DNA of 64,000 bases. Origin: Bog-756 sp963734435. GTDB taxonomy: Bacteria; Actinomycetota; Acidimicrobiia; Acidimicrobiales; RAAP-2. The stretch spans positions 248,001-312,000 of the forward strand of contig CAVTHA010000002.1 in NCBI GenBank assembly GCA_963734435.1, in the 5' to 3' direction. Shown here one piece after another: positions 1 to 8,401 of this stretch (its first letter is position 1; every line of letters starts with the position of its first letter). The notes under the pieces were generated by a model. It worked only from the letters and a program-made list of their open reading frames with translations, did not search any database and was not told the origin of the DNA. The translations under genes and the position numbers were made by a program.

Positions 1-81
1 TGGACCAAGCGGGCCGAGCCGGGAGAGGGTGTCAGGATCGCCCTCGGCCTCGGTGTAGATGTCGTCGCCGTAGGGGTTCAT
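1..81 (-). CDS. Partial protein, possible heme-binding beta-barrel (nitrobindin-like)
   Basis: Only the first 27 codons are present, read leftward from an ATG at 81 off the window edge. The peptide begins MNPYGDDIYTEAEGDPDT and continues LSRLGPLGP. The D-T-L-x-x-L-G-P-L stretch resembles the segment just before the conserved first strand of the FABP-like/nitrobindin heme-binding beta-barrel family, but the diagnostic GxWxGxG lies outside the window. The family call is a weak inference from one short motif. The next upstream in-frame candidate, ATG at 95, reaches a stop after five codons, so 81 is the likely start. Confidence 0.4.
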   Translation of the reverse strand, partial: MNPYGDDIYTEAEGDPDTLSRLGPLGP

Positions 82-381
82 GCCGGCCGCCTCATGCTGG
101 TCGGTCCTCCGATCGGGGTATCGGTCGGGTCCCCTCCGCTACGCCCTGCCGGAGGGCGAGTGGGTGGGACCGGGCGCGCCGGCTCAGTGTAGGTCGGTAC
201 CCCAGGCGTTCGGTCAGGTCACGCTTCGCCGGCAAGGTAACCGACCAGTGCCGGCATCGGGCCCGAGCAAGGAGGCCCGTTCACCATGGGATCACCTTCG
301 GCGTGGGCCACCGGCCTCGTCGGTCCCTCGGCCCGACCACGTCGCCGGACAGCACGAACCACGAGAACAGGGAGTCATCCA
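82..381. other. Intergenic region between a divergent pair
   Basis: About 300 bases separate the leftward partial gene from ssb. Open frames cross it on both strands, but they have proline/arginine-rich, non-protein-like translations and no convincing ribosome binding site. A GGGAG at about 369-373 serves ssb. It presumably holds the two divergent promoters; no clear -35/-10 pair or operator was recognised. Confidence 0.4.
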
Positions 382-822
382 TTGAGCACCGCATCCACGA
401 CCACCATCGTCGGCAACCTCACCCGCGACCCGGAGATCCGCTACACCCGAGAGGGACAGGCCACTACGTCGTTGGGCGTGGCGGTCAACCGGCGTTGGCA
501 GAACCGCGACACCAACGAATGGGAGGAGGCGACCTCGTTCTTCGACGTCATCACCTGGCGCGACTTGGCCGAGAACGTGGCTCTCAGCCTCACCAAGGGC
601 ATGCGCGTGGTGGTCACCGGCCGCCTCGAACAGCGGAGCTGGGAGACGGAGGAGGGGGACCGCCGCTTCAAGGTCGAGATCGTGGCCGACGAAGTCGGCG
701 CCGCCCTGCGGTTTGCCACCGTCGACGTGCACCGGATCGAACGGCAGCGGGCCGCCCAGGACGACGACGCCGGGTCCGGTACCGCCGACAGCACGGAAGA
801 CGCTCTCGGAACGCCGGCGTGA
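382..822 (+). CDS. ssb: Single-stranded DNA-binding protein
   Basis: OB-fold single-stranded DNA-binding protein of about 146 residues, acting in replication and repair. The N-terminal TTIVGNLTRDPEIRYT and the later VVTGRLEQRSWET segments are hallmark SSB strands, with an aromatic-rich central part (SFFDVITWRDLAENV). The C-terminal tail is acidic but ends DALGTPA and lacks the DDDIPF-type tip used to recruit partners. This suggests a second, non-essential SSB paralogue rather than the replication SSB; it also does not lie beside rpsF/rpsR. The TTG at 382 is chosen because it has GGGAG eight bases upstream and because the longer frame adds a low-complexity leader. Its stop overlaps the next GTG. 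Confidence 0.88.
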   Translation: MSTASTTTIVGNLTRDPEIRYTREGQATTSLGVAVNRRWQNRDTNEWEEATSFFDVITWRDLAENVALSLTKGMRVVVTGRLEQRSWETEEGDRRFKVEIVADEVGAALRFATVDVHRIERQRAAQDDDAGSGTADSTEDALGTPA

Positions 823-1028
823 CGGCCCGGCCTGGGGGCCACAAGGCAACGGGACCCGGCATGGGCATGCCACTGATGTGGGTCGGATGGGGGGAAGCCC
901 TTCCACTCTGGATAGCGGCCGCCCTCATGACCAGCGCCACCGTCGCCATTTTCGCCCTGGTCCGGCACGACGGTCGCCGGTCGCGTGACACCCGCGGGCC
1001 CGTTCGCCGACGCCGGTCCGAGCCGTGA
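819..1028 (+). CDS. Small single-pass membrane protein, unknown function
   Basis: A 69-residue ORF starting at a GTG that overlaps the ssb stop (GTGA), a coupling typical of genuine genes. Residues roughly 20-45 (LPLWIAAALMTSATVAIFALV) form one hydrophobic helix, followed by a strongly basic tail ending RRRRSEP. That charge pattern predicts an N-out/C-in single-pass protein. No family was recognised. Translational coupling to ssb is the main reason to believe it; the shortness and absence of a domain keep confidence moderate. Confidence 0.45.
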   Translation: MTARPGGHKATGPGMGMPLMWVGWGEALPLWIAAALMTSATVAIFALVRHDGRRSRDTRGPVRRRRSEP

Positions 1029-1057
1029 TGGCCCATGAAGCGTGATGGCCCATGAAG
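1024..1057 (+). repeat. 17-bp perfect tandem duplication at a gene junction
   Basis: The 17 bases CGTGATGGCCCATGAAG occur twice back to back (1024-1040 and 1041-1057). The first copy contains the upstream stop (TGA 1026-1028) and an ATG that now reads only five codons to a TGA. The second copy supplies the usable ATG at 1045. Removing one copy restores an ATGA stop/start overlap, so the duplication probably arose at a formerly coupled junction. Confidence 0.85.
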
Positions 1058-1497
1058 AGAGTGTCCGGTTCTCCGCAGCCATCCGCCTGACCAAGCGCGA
1101 GGCCTTCGAGGCCTGCCAAGCACTGGCCGACGCCGACCGGTTTCTCCTCCGTGCCGGGCACCACGAGGCGGCCGGTGCGCTCGGCGATCTGTTCGAGCTC
1201 CTGGAAGAGCGGCTTACCTCCGGCCACCCCGACCGGGACGCGGTCTCAGGTGCGGTCCGGCTCGAACTCGAGCGACAGCGAGTTCACGCAGTAGCGCCGA
1301 CCCGTTGGCGCCGGACCGTCGGGGAACACGTGTCCGAGATGCCCGCCGCACCGGGCGCAGGTGATCTCGGTCCTGCTCATGCCGTGGCGACCACGCCGGT
1401 TCGGTGCCCTTCTGCCGAAGCACGGCGTACCGCTCGGGGGGGAGGGCCCTCCGCCATTCCTCCTCGGTGCGCTCCACTCGACCACTTGTGTCCGTAA
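1045..1497 (+). CDS. Hypothetical protein, C-terminus doubtful
   Basis: The first 65-70 residues look like a real helical protein (MAHEESVRFSAAIRLTKREA, then ACQALADADRFLL and GALGDLFELLEERL). No family was recognised. From about 1246 the frame runs antisense through the msrB remnant and the translation becomes low-complexity, so the true protein probably ends near 1250. Loss of its own stop would fit the deletion or indel seen in msrB on the opposite strand. Start at ATG 1045 in the second copy of the tandem duplication; GTG 1042 is an alternative. Confidence 0.35.
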   Translation: MAHEESVRFSAAIRLTKREAFEACQALADADRFLLRAGHHEAAGALGDLFELLEERLTSGHPDRDAVSGAVRLELERQRVHAVAPTRWRRTVGEHVSEMPAAPGAGDLGPAHAVATTPVRCPSAEARRTARGGGPSAIPPRCAPLDHLCP

Positions 1498-1513
1498 CGG
1501 TTCGCTCGGTCAT
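1246..1513 (-). pseudogene. msrB: Peptide-methionine (R)-S-oxide reductase, internally deleted
   Basis: Both ends of MsrB are readable but in different frames. The N-terminal part (EEEWRRALPPERYAVLRQKG, start ATG 1513 with a GGGAGG-type ribosome site upstream) stops making sense after GTEPAW at about 1395. The C-terminal part resumes as TEITCARCGGHLGHVFPDGP then RRYCVNSLSLEFEP to the stop at 1246. This keeps the second zinc CxxC and the catalytic Cys of RYCVN. The middle 45-50 residues expected for the family, including the first CxxC and the GWPSF region, are missing. The result cannot be a functional enzyme as read. Either a real deletion or a misassembly is possible. Confidence 0.8.
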
Positions 1514-1757
1514 CTCCACTACCTCCCTGCCTGTCGCGCCCACCACTGGCCTACGGCAATCATCCCCACCAAAGCGCCGGCCGGTATCGAGCTGTTCCCG
1601 GTGCTGGTTGCTGTCCCACACCCGGGGAAGCTCCGCCTTGGCCGAGTCTCTGGACGGGCCGGGGGAAGCCCACGCCGCTTTGCTAGCGTCGCATCGGATT
1701 GGCCGGCCCCGAACGCCTGGCGGCCCCGGCTCGCCCGACGCACTGAACGCCACCCCC

Positions 1758-2948
1758 ATGGACCTACGAGAGCGACCCGAGGACCAGGCCTTTCGCCACG
1801 AGGTGCGATCCTGGTTGGCCGAGCATGTCGTGGACGAGTTCGCCGCCCTCGGTGGCCGGGGGGGTTCGGGGGACGAGGCGTACGGCTTCGAGACCCGGTT
1901 GCAGTGGGAGAAGGTGCTGGCCACCGGGGGATGGACCGGCATCGGCTGGCCGGTCCGGCACGGTGGCCGCGGGTTGTCCATCACCCAGCAGGTCATCTTC
2001 AACGAGGAATACGTCAGGGCCCGAGCGCCCGGGCGGGTGAGCATTCTCGGGGAGGGCCTGCTCGGGCCCACCATCATCCAGTACGGGACTCCCGAGCAAC
2101 AGGCCCGGTTCCTGCCGCCCATCCTGGCCGGCACCGAGTTGTGGTGTCAGGGTTACTCGGAGCCAAACGCCGGCAGTGACCTGGCCAATGTGCAGACCAA
2201 GGCGGTGCTGGACGGCGACGAGTGGGTCGTCACCGGGCAGAAGGTCTGGACGTCCCTGGCTCACCAGGCCGACTGGTGCTTCGTGGTGTGCCGCACCGAG
2301 CCGGGGTCGACCCGTCATCGTGGACTCTCGTACCTGCTGGTCCCCATGGACCAGGCCGGCGTGGACGTTCGGCCCATCGCCCAGCTCACCGGGACCTCCG
2401 AGTTCAACGAGGTCTTCTTCGACGGGGCCCGCACCCGGCGCCACCACGTGGTCGGCGAGGTCGGGGACGGGTGGAGGGTGGCCCTGGCCACCTTGGCCTA
2501 CGAGCGCGGTGTCGCACTCCTCGGGCATCAGGTCTCCTTCCGCCGCGAGCTCGGCCAGCTGGTCGACCTGGCCCGCAGCCGCGGGAGATCGTCCGATCCG
2601 CTCGTCCGTCAGCGCCTGGCCCGCTCCTACGCCGAACTGGAGATCCTCCGCCTCAACACCTTGCGCAGCTTGGCCGGGTACGACGGGCCGGTGGCCCCCC
2701 CGGAGGCATCGATCATCAAGTTGTTCTGGGCCGGTTGGCATCAGCGCCTCGGAGAGCTGGCCATCGACCTTCGGGGCGTTCCCGGGACGGTGCTCGAGGG
2801 GTTTCCCTACGAGCTCGATGAAGGCCAGCGCACCTTCCTGTTCAGCCGGTCGGAGACCATCTACGGCGGGTCGAACCAGATACAGAGGAACATCATCGGC
2901 GAGCGGGTGCTCGGCCTGCCGCCCGAGCCGAAGGGGATCGCTCGATGA
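1758..2948 (+). CDS. fadE30: Acyl-CoA dehydrogenase, FadE30-like
   Basis: A 396-residue FAD-dependent acyl-CoA dehydrogenase. It closely follows the pattern of mycobacterial FadE30: the WPVRHGGRGLS segment near residue 60, ELWCQGYSEPNAGSDLA near 125, QKVWTSLAHQADWCFV near 165, and the C-terminal SETIYGGSNQIQRNIIGER. FadE30 acts on CoA esters from the steroid C/D-ring propionate (HIP) pathway. That role is inferred here from the sequence and from its two immediate neighbours, which match IpdF and FadD3. Start at ATG 1758; a longer open frame to 1404 overlaps the msrB remnant and is not protein-like. Its stop overlaps the next ATG (ATGA). Confidence 0.87.
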   Translation: MDLRERPEDQAFRHEVRSWLAEHVVDEFAALGGRGGSGDEAYGFETRLQWEKVLATGGWTGIGWPVRHGGRGLSITQQVIFNEEYVRARAPGRVSILGEGLLGPTIIQYGTPEQQARFLPPILAGTELWCQGYSEPNAGSDLANVQTKAVLDGDEWVVTGQKVWTSLAHQADWCFVVCRTEPGSTRHRGLSYLLVPMDQAGVDVRPIAQLTGTSEFNEVFFDGARTRRHHVVGEVGDGWRVALATLAYERGVALLGHQVSFRRELGQLVDLARSRGRSSDPLVRQRLARSYAELEILRLNTLRSLAGYDGPVAPPEASIIKLFWAGWHQRLGELAIDLRGVPGTVLEGFPYELDEGQRTFLFSRSETIYGGSNQIQRNIIGERVLGLPPEPKGIAR

Positions 2949-3772
2949 CCGCCAGTGCCTCCGACCCGCCCGCGGCCACCGGTGCCCGGATCCCCCGACC
3001 CCCGGCCGGCCATGGCTTGCTCGACGGCAAGGTCGTGGTGATCACGGCGGCGGCGGGCGCCGGAATCGGGTTCGCCACCGCCCGTCGCTGCATCGAGGAG
3101 GGAGCGACCGTAGTGATCTCCGACGCCCACGAACGCCGGCTGGGCGAGGCCGCGGCTACCCTGGCTGCCCTTCCCGAGCTGGCTGGGGAACGACCGCTGG
3201 CCGTGCCCTGCGACGTGACGCAGGAAACCGACGTGCAGCGACTGTACGCTGCCGCCGCCGAGCGCCACGGGCGGATCGACGTGGCCGTGAACAACGCCGG
3301 ATTGGGCGGAACGGTGGACCTGGTCGACATGACCGACGAGCAGTGGTCGGCCGTGCTCGACGTCACGCTGACGGGCACGTTCCGCTGCACCCGTGCCGCC
3401 TTGACGCGCCTGTACGACCAGGCTGTCGGCGGCGCCATCGTCAACAACGCGTCGGTCCTCGGGTGGCGGGCCCAGGCCGGTCAGGCCCACTACGCCGCGG
3501 CCAAGGCCGGGGTGATGGCGCTGACCCGTTGCAGTGCCATCGAGGCGGTGGCCCATGACGTGCGGGTCAACGCCGTGGCCCCGAGCTTGGCCGTCCATCC
3601 CTTCCTCAATCGGGTGATGTCCGACGTGGAGCTCGACGAGCTCGCTCGCCGCGAGGTGTTCGGACGGGGTGCCGAGGTCTGGGAAGTAGCCAACGTCATC
3701 ACCTTCCTGGCCAGTGACTACGCCACCTTCATGACCGGCGAGGTGGTGTCGGTCAGCAGCCAGCACCCCTGA
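2945..3772 (+). CDS. ipdF: Short-chain dehydrogenase/reductase, IpdF-like
   Basis: A 275-residue Rossmann-fold SDR. The cofactor loop is TAAAGAGIG near residue 35, with an NNAGLGG strand near 115. The catalytic triad region has Ser in NNASVLGWRAQ exactly 13 residues before the Tyr of YAAAK. The motifs VISDAHERRLGEAA, NNASVLGWRAQ and the C-terminal VVSVSSQHP match mycobacterial IpdF (5-hydroxy-HIP-CoA dehydrogenase of the CD-ring pathway) almost word for word. It is translationally coupled to the FadE30-like gene upstream and lies 66 bases before the FadD3-like gene. The specific steroid role is inferred from similarity and context. Confidence 0.87.
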   Translation: MTASASDPPAATGARIPRPPAGHGLLDGKVVVITAAAGAGIGFATARRCIEEGATVVISDAHERRLGEAAATLAALPELAGERPLAVPCDVTQETDVQRLYAAAAERHGRIDVAVNNAGLGGTVDLVDMTDEQWSAVLDVTLTGTFRCTRAALTRLYDQAVGGAIVNNASVLGWRAQAGQAHYAAAKAGVMALTRCSAIEAVAHDVRVNAVAPSLAVHPFLNRVMSDVELDELARREVFGRGAEVWEVANVITFLASDYATFMTGEVVSVSSQHP

Positions 3773-3838
3773 GCTCCTCAGCCGGCCGGCCGCCTCGGGG
3801 CATGCACTACCCTGACGGAGTGTCAGGTCACGGAGCCG

Positions 3839-5494
3839 GTGCGGTCGACCCGCGGGGACCTCCAGTGGGGGACCATCCCGGCACTGGTCGAGGACGCCGC
3901 AGCACGGTTCGGCTGGACCGAGGCGGTCATCGACCCGCACGGCCCCGGCGGGACCGTCACCCGACTGACCTTCGACCAACTGGCCGACGAAGTGGCCGCG
4001 TCGACCAGGGCCATCGTGGCCAACGGCATCGAGCGGGGCGACCGCGTGGCCGTGTGGGCCCCCAATTGCGCCGAGTGGTTGATCGCCGCCCTGGGGGCGG
4101 TGGCGGCGGGCGCGCTGTTGGTCCCGCTCAACACCCGATTCAAGGGAGCCGAGGCGGGCTACGTCCTGCGCCAGTCCGGCGCCCGGATCCTCTTCACCGT
4201 TCGGGGGTTCCTCGGGACCGACTACCCGAAGATGCTGGACGACGCGGTGAGCTCGGGCGGGAAGCTGCCCGACCTGGAGCGGATCGTGGTCCTCCGGTCC
4301 GACGACTCAGGGCCCCGACAGCCCACGGCCCAGGGCGACCAGGTCGTCGAGTGGGAAGTCTTCCTCCGGGAGGGCGGGCTGTGCTCGGCCGACGTCGCCG
4401 CCGGCCGGACCGCCTCGATCACTCCCGGGGACCTCTCCGACCTGGTGTTCACCTCGGGCACCACCGGTCAGCCCAAAGGCGCCATGACCACACACGCCCA
4501 GACGCTGCGCACCTTTGCCACCTGGTCCGAAGTGGTGGGCCTGCGCAAGGGGGACCGGTACCTGATCGTCAACCCGTTCTTCCACACGTTCGGGTACAAG
4601 GCGGGCATCCTGGCCTGCCTCATGACCGGCGCCACCATGATCCCCGAGCCCGTGTTCGACGTCGACTCGCTCATGCGGCGGATCGAGGACGAGCGCATCT
4701 CGGTGCTTCCCGGACCGCCGACCATCTTCCAGGCCATGCTCGACCACCCCGACCGGAAGGGGTTCGACCTCTCCTCCCTGCGGCTGGTGGTCACCGGTGC
4801 CGCCGCCGTCCCGGTGGAGCTGGTGCGGCGGCTCTGGTCGGATCTCGGCATCGAGACGGTGCTCACCGCCTACGGCCTGACCGAGGCCACGGGGACGGTG
4901 ACCATGTGCCGACAGGGCGACTCGGCCGAGGTCATCTCCTCCACCTCGGGGCGGGCCATCCCCGATGTCGATGTTCGCATCGTCGGGGCGGACGGGACCG
5001 AGCGGCCGCCAGGCGAGCCCGGCGAGGTCGTCGTGCGCGGCTACAACGTGATGCAGGGCTACTTCAACGACGCCGAGGCGACCGACGCCGCCATAGACCG
5101 GGAGGGTTGGCTCCACACCGGGGATGTCGGGGTCGTGGACAGCGCCGGCAATCTGGCCATCACCGACCGCTTGAAGGACATGTACGTGAGCGGCGGGTTC
5201 AACGTGTACCCGGCCGAGATCGAAGCCGTCCTCCGACAGCATCCCGACGTGGGCCAGGCCGCCGTCATCGGTGTGCCCGACGCCAGGATGGGCGAGGCGG
5301 GCCTGGCCCTGGTCGTCCCGGCCGGCGGTGCCCCACCTGGGGGCTTCGAGGCCGAGCTCGAGGGCTGGTTGAGGGAACGCCTGGCCAACTACAAGGTCCC
5401 GGCCGGCGTGCGGCTGATCGACTCCCTGCCGGTCAATGCCGGTGGCAAGGTGCTCAAGCGAGAGCTCCGCCGCCGGTACTCGGACGCCGAGTAG
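3839..5494 (+). CDS. fadD3: Acyl-CoA synthetase, FadD3-like (HIP-CoA ligase)
   Basis: A 551-residue AMP-forming CoA ligase. The phosphate loop TSGTTGQPKG lies near residue 205, TAYGLTEATGT near 343, GWLHTGDVG near 422, ITDRLKDMYVSGGFNVYPAE near 440, and the C-terminal catalytic lysine region NAGGKVLKREL near 535. The segment NPFFHTFGYKAGILACL followed by VLPGPPTIFQ is characteristic of mycobacterial FadD3, which activates 3aα-H-4α(3'-propanoate)-7aβ-methylhexahydro-1,5-indanedione (HIP). The GTG at 3839 has GGAG about four bases upstream. With fadE30 and ipdF it forms a probable operon for the first steps of steroid C/D-ring breakdown. Confidence 0.87.
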   Translation: MRSTRGDLQWGTIPALVEDAAARFGWTEAVIDPHGPGGTVTRLTFDQLADEVAASTRAIVANGIERGDRVAVWAPNCAEWLIAALGAVAAGALLVPLNTRFKGAEAGYVLRQSGARILFTVRGFLGTDYPKMLDDAVSSGGKLPDLERIVVLRSDDSGPRQPTAQGDQVVEWEVFLREGGLCSADVAAGRTASITPGDLSDLVFTSGTTGQPKGAMTTHAQTLRTFATWSEVVGLRKGDRYLIVNPFFHTFGYKAGILACLMTGATMIPEPVFDVDSLMRRIEDERISVLPGPPTIFQAMLDHPDRKGFDLSSLRLVVTGAAAVPVELVRRLWSDLGIETVLTAYGLTEATGTVTMCRQGDSAEVISSTSGRAIPDVDVRIVGADGTERPPGEPGEVVVRGYNVMQGYFNDAEATDAAIDREGWLHTGDVGVVDSAGNLAITDRLKDMYVSGGFNVYPAEIEAVLRQHPDVGQAAVIGVPDARMGEAGLALVVPAGGAPPGGFEAELEGWLRERLANYKVPAGVRLIDSLPVNAGGKVLKRELRRRYSDAE

Positions 5495-5570
5495 GCCGAG
5501 GACGCCGACACCGGGCACGAGTCGCAGGACCAACCAAAGCCGTAGCAGAGAGCGAGAGGAGCGGGGTGCC

Positions 5571-6677
5571 ATGCGAGGCATCGTTTACACCGGTGACGAC
5601 GTCGAGGTCACCGACCAGCTGAGCGTCGGAGACCCCGGCCCGACCGAGGTCCGAGTGGCGGTGGGCGCCGCCGGGGTGTGCCACAGCGACCTCTCGGTCA
5701 TCAATGGCACCATCCCGTGGAAGGCGCCCTCGGTGCTCGGACACGAAGGGGCCGGAGTGATCGAGGCGGTGGGCGCGGAGGTCCGTTCGGTGAAGCCTGG
5801 CGACCATGTCGTGATCGCCACCCTGCAGAGCTGCGGGACGTGTCGGGCATGCAGCACCGGCCACCCGACCTGGTGCGCGAAGACGCTCGGGAACGTGTCC
5901 CAACCGTTCTCGTACCGGGGTGAGCCGGCATCCAACTTCGCCGGCACCTCGGTGTTCGTCGAGTCGACGATCGTGAAGGAGGTGCAAGCCGTCAAGATCT
6001 CCAAGGAGGTCCCGATGACGTCGGCCTGTCTCATCGGATGTGGGGTCCTGACCGGCGTGGGATCGGTGCTGAACCGGGCGAGGGTCCAGGCGGGTGAGAC
6101 CGCCGCCGTCTTCGGTGTGGGCGGCGTGGGGCTCAATGTGATCCAGGGGCTGCGCATCGCCGGGGCCAGCAGGATCATCGCCGTCGACACGCTGGCTGGG
6201 AAGGAGGCCCTGGCCCGCCGGTTCGGGGCGACCCACTTCGTCGATGCGTCGTCGACCGACGCCGTGGCCGCCATCCGGGAACTGGTGCCCCCCGGTCCCG
6301 ACCGGGTGTCGGGCGCCCTCGGTTGGACCGGAGGAGTCACCTGGTCGTTCGACTGCGTCGGCCATCCGGCGGTGCTCCGGAACGCCCTCGACGTGCTCGA
6401 CTGGGGAGGCAACGCCTTGGCCATCGGGATCCCCCCGCAGGGGACCGAGGTGTCGGTGGACGTCAACAGCCTGGCTTACGTCGACCGGGGGCTGCTCGGT
6501 TGCCGCTACGGATCGTCCCGGCCCCACCACGACATTCCGCTCATGGTCGAGATGTACCTGTCGGGTCAGCTCCTCCTCGACGAGCTGGTCACCGAGCAGC
6601 GCCCGCTGGATGGGTTCCGTCAGATCCTCGAGGACATGGAGGAGGGGAAGCTGGCCCGCGGGGTGCTCACCTTCTGA
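5571..6677 (+). CDS. Zinc-dependent alcohol dehydrogenase
   Basis: A 368-residue medium-chain dehydrogenase. The catalytic-zinc segment GVCHSDLSV is followed by the GHEGAGVIEAVG signature near residue 58. The structural-zinc Cys cluster CGTCRACSTGHPTWC is near residues 87-101, and the NAD(P)-binding loop GVGGVGLNVIQG near 182. It resembles the class III-like Adh family used in mycobacterial lipid and alcohol metabolism. A purine-rich ribosome site (GAGAGGAGCGGGG) precedes ATG 5571. It follows fadD3 by 76 bases in the same orientation, so it probably oxidises an alcohol intermediate or side chain in the same catabolic block; the substrate is unknown. Confidence 0.85.
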   Translation: MRGIVYTGDDVEVTDQLSVGDPGPTEVRVAVGAAGVCHSDLSVINGTIPWKAPSVLGHEGAGVIEAVGAEVRSVKPGDHVVIATLQSCGTCRACSTGHPTWCAKTLGNVSQPFSYRGEPASNFAGTSVFVESTIVKEVQAVKISKEVPMTSACLIGCGVLTGVGSVLNRARVQAGETAAVFGVGGVGLNVIQGLRIAGASRIIAVDTLAGKEALARRFGATHFVDASSTDAVAAIRELVPPGPDRVSGALGWTGGVTWSFDCVGHPAVLRNALDVLDWGGNALAIGIPPQGTEVSVDVNSLAYVDRGLLGCRYGSSRPHHDIPLMVEMYLSGQLLLDELVTEQRPLDGFRQILEDMEEGKLARGVLTF

Positions 6678-6748
6678 CTCGGGGCCGGCCCGTGTCACCG
6701 GTTCGGGCGGGAGGCGACGCGAGCGGCCCTGTTACAGTCGACCGCGAT

Positions 6749-8401
6749 ATGACGGCGCGTCAGATCTCGGGGGCGTTCGAAACGGTGACCGACGTGTTGC
6801 GCGCCGCGGCCGCCGTCAACGGCGACACCGAGGCCTATGTCGAGCCCCGGACGGACGGGTCGGCCCGGTCGCCGATGACCTTTGCCCAGTGGGACCGAGC
6901 CGCCGACGGCGTGGCCGGCCTGCTCGCCCGGCAGGGCGTGGGCCGGGGGTCGGTGGTCTGCCTGATGCTCCCGAGCTCGATGGACTACATGGTGTGCTAC
7001 GCCGGCGCCGCCCGCCTGGGTGCGGTCACCTCGGGCATCAACCTCCGCCTGGGCGGTCCGGAGATCACCTCGATCCTCGAACGGACCATGCCGGCGGTGA
7101 CGGTGGTCGATGACCGGTCGCCCCGACCGGTCGGCCCGCTCGGAGCGGTGCTCGAGCGGTCGGAGGTACGGGCCGCGGTCGCCGGGCCGGCTCCCGTCCG
7201 GTGGCAGAGCCTGTCATCGAGCGACCCGGTGGCCGTGGTGTGGACGAGTGGGACGACCGGCCTGCCCAAGGGGGCGGTCTTCGACCACCGCTGCCTGGCG
7301 GCGGTGGCGGCCGGCACCGACGTCCTGTCCGAGCCGGGTGACCGCCGCCTGTCCCCGCTGCCGTTCGCCCACGTCGGCTCGATGACCCGGGTCTGGGACG
7401 AGATCGCCAATGGCGTGACCACGGTGATCACCCCCACGCCGTGGCGGGCGGCGGACGCCATCGACATCATGGTCGAGGAGCGCATCACGGTGGCCCAGGG
7501 GGTGCCCACCCAGTGGGCCCTGGTCCTGTCCCATCCCGACCTGGCCGGAGCGACGTTCACCGCCCTTCGGGTCGTCGGCACCGGAGCCTCCACCGTGCCG
7601 GCGGAGCTGGTGGCGGCGTTGCGGGACCGGTTCGGGGTTCCCGTCGTGGTGCGGTACACCTCGACCGAATCCTCGTTGGGTACCGGCACCGTCCCAGGGG
7701 ACGCCGACGACGTCGTCGCCACCACCGTGGGGAGGCCGGTGGGGGGCGTCGAGCTGAGCCTGGTCGATGGGAATGGCCGGCCGGTGGCCGACGGGCAAGT
7801 GGGCCGGGTCCGCCTGCGATCGGCAGCGGTGATGCGCGGCTACTGGGGTGGTCCGCCGACCGGTCCCGGCGCATCCGGGGTCGTGTACGACGCCGGGGCG
7901 ACCCAGGCGGTGCTGGCCGACGACGGCTGGCTGACGACGGGCGACTCGGGGCGACGGGACGAGGCCGGCTGCCTGAAACTGGTCGGCCGGTCGGGTGACC
8001 GGTACATCCGGGGCGGGTACAACGTCTACCCGGCCGAAGTGGAAGGCGTGCTGAGCACCCACCCGGCGGTCGACCAGGTGGCCGTGGTGGCCGCTCCCGA
8101 TCCGGTGCTGGGCGAGATCGGGGTGGCCTTCGTGGTGCCGGCGTCCGGTGCCACCGCCGACGAAGCCGCCCTGCTGGACGAACTGCGGGCCGCCGCCATG
8201 TCCGCCCTGGCCGACTACAAGGCACCCGACCGGGTCGTCGCCGTCGACCGCCTCCCCCTCACCTCGATGATGAAGATAGACAAGCGGCCCCTGGCCCAGC
8301 GCGCCGCCTCCCTTCCCCCGGTTCGGCCCGGCCGGGCGGCGGAGGGTCCCGATCACCGACAGGAGCAGCCCACCGAGATGAACGGAGCCCGGGCATCATG
8401 A
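6749..8401 (+). CDS. AMP-dependent acyl-CoA ligase, substrate unknown
   Basis: A 550-residue member of the acyl-CoA synthetase superfamily. It has the phosphate loop WTSGTTGLPKGAV near residue 164, a variant YTSTESS in place of the usual YGxTE near 308, GWLTTGDSG near 392, the hinge/core RSGDRYIRGGYNVYPAE near 412, and the C-terminal catalytic lysine region MMKIDKRPLA near 508. The C-terminal 35 residues are a proline- and charge-rich extension. Start ATG 6749 lies 71 bases after the alcohol dehydrogenase. Its stop overlaps the next ATG, coupling it to the unknown beta-barrel-type protein. A carboxylic-acid substrate from the same catabolic block is likely but not defined. Confidence 0.85.
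   Translation: MTARQISGAFETVTDVLRAAAAVNGDTEAYVEPRTDGSARSPMTFAQWDRAADGVAGLLARQGVGRGSVVCLMLPSSMDYMVCYAGAARLGAVTSGINLRLGGPEITSILERTMPAVTVVDDRSPRPVGPLGAVLERSEVRAAVAGPAPVRWQSLSSSDPVAVVWTSGTTGLPKGAVFDHRCLAAVAAGTDVLSEPGDRRLSPLPFAHVGSMTRVWDEIANGVTTVITPTPWRAADAIDIMVEERITVAQGVPTQWALVLSHPDLAGATFTALRVVGTGASTVPAELVAALRDRFGVPVVVRYTSTESSLGTGTVPGDADDVVATTVGRPVGGVELSLVDGNGRPVADGQVGRVRLRSAAVMRGYWGGPPTGPGASGVVYDAGATQAVLADDGWLTTGDSGRRDEAGCLKLVGRSGDRYIRGGYNVYPAEVEGVLSTHPAVDQVAVVAAPDPVLGEIGVAFVVPASGATADEAALLDELRAAAMSALADYKAPDRVVAVDRLPLTSMMKIDKRPLAQRAASLPPVRPGRAAEGPDHRQEQPTEMNGARAS

Noticed and set aside
1481..1500. AACGGTT as a second KstR-type site
   Set aside because: The half-sites are one base too close (spacing of one instead of two) and lie inside the msrB remnant.
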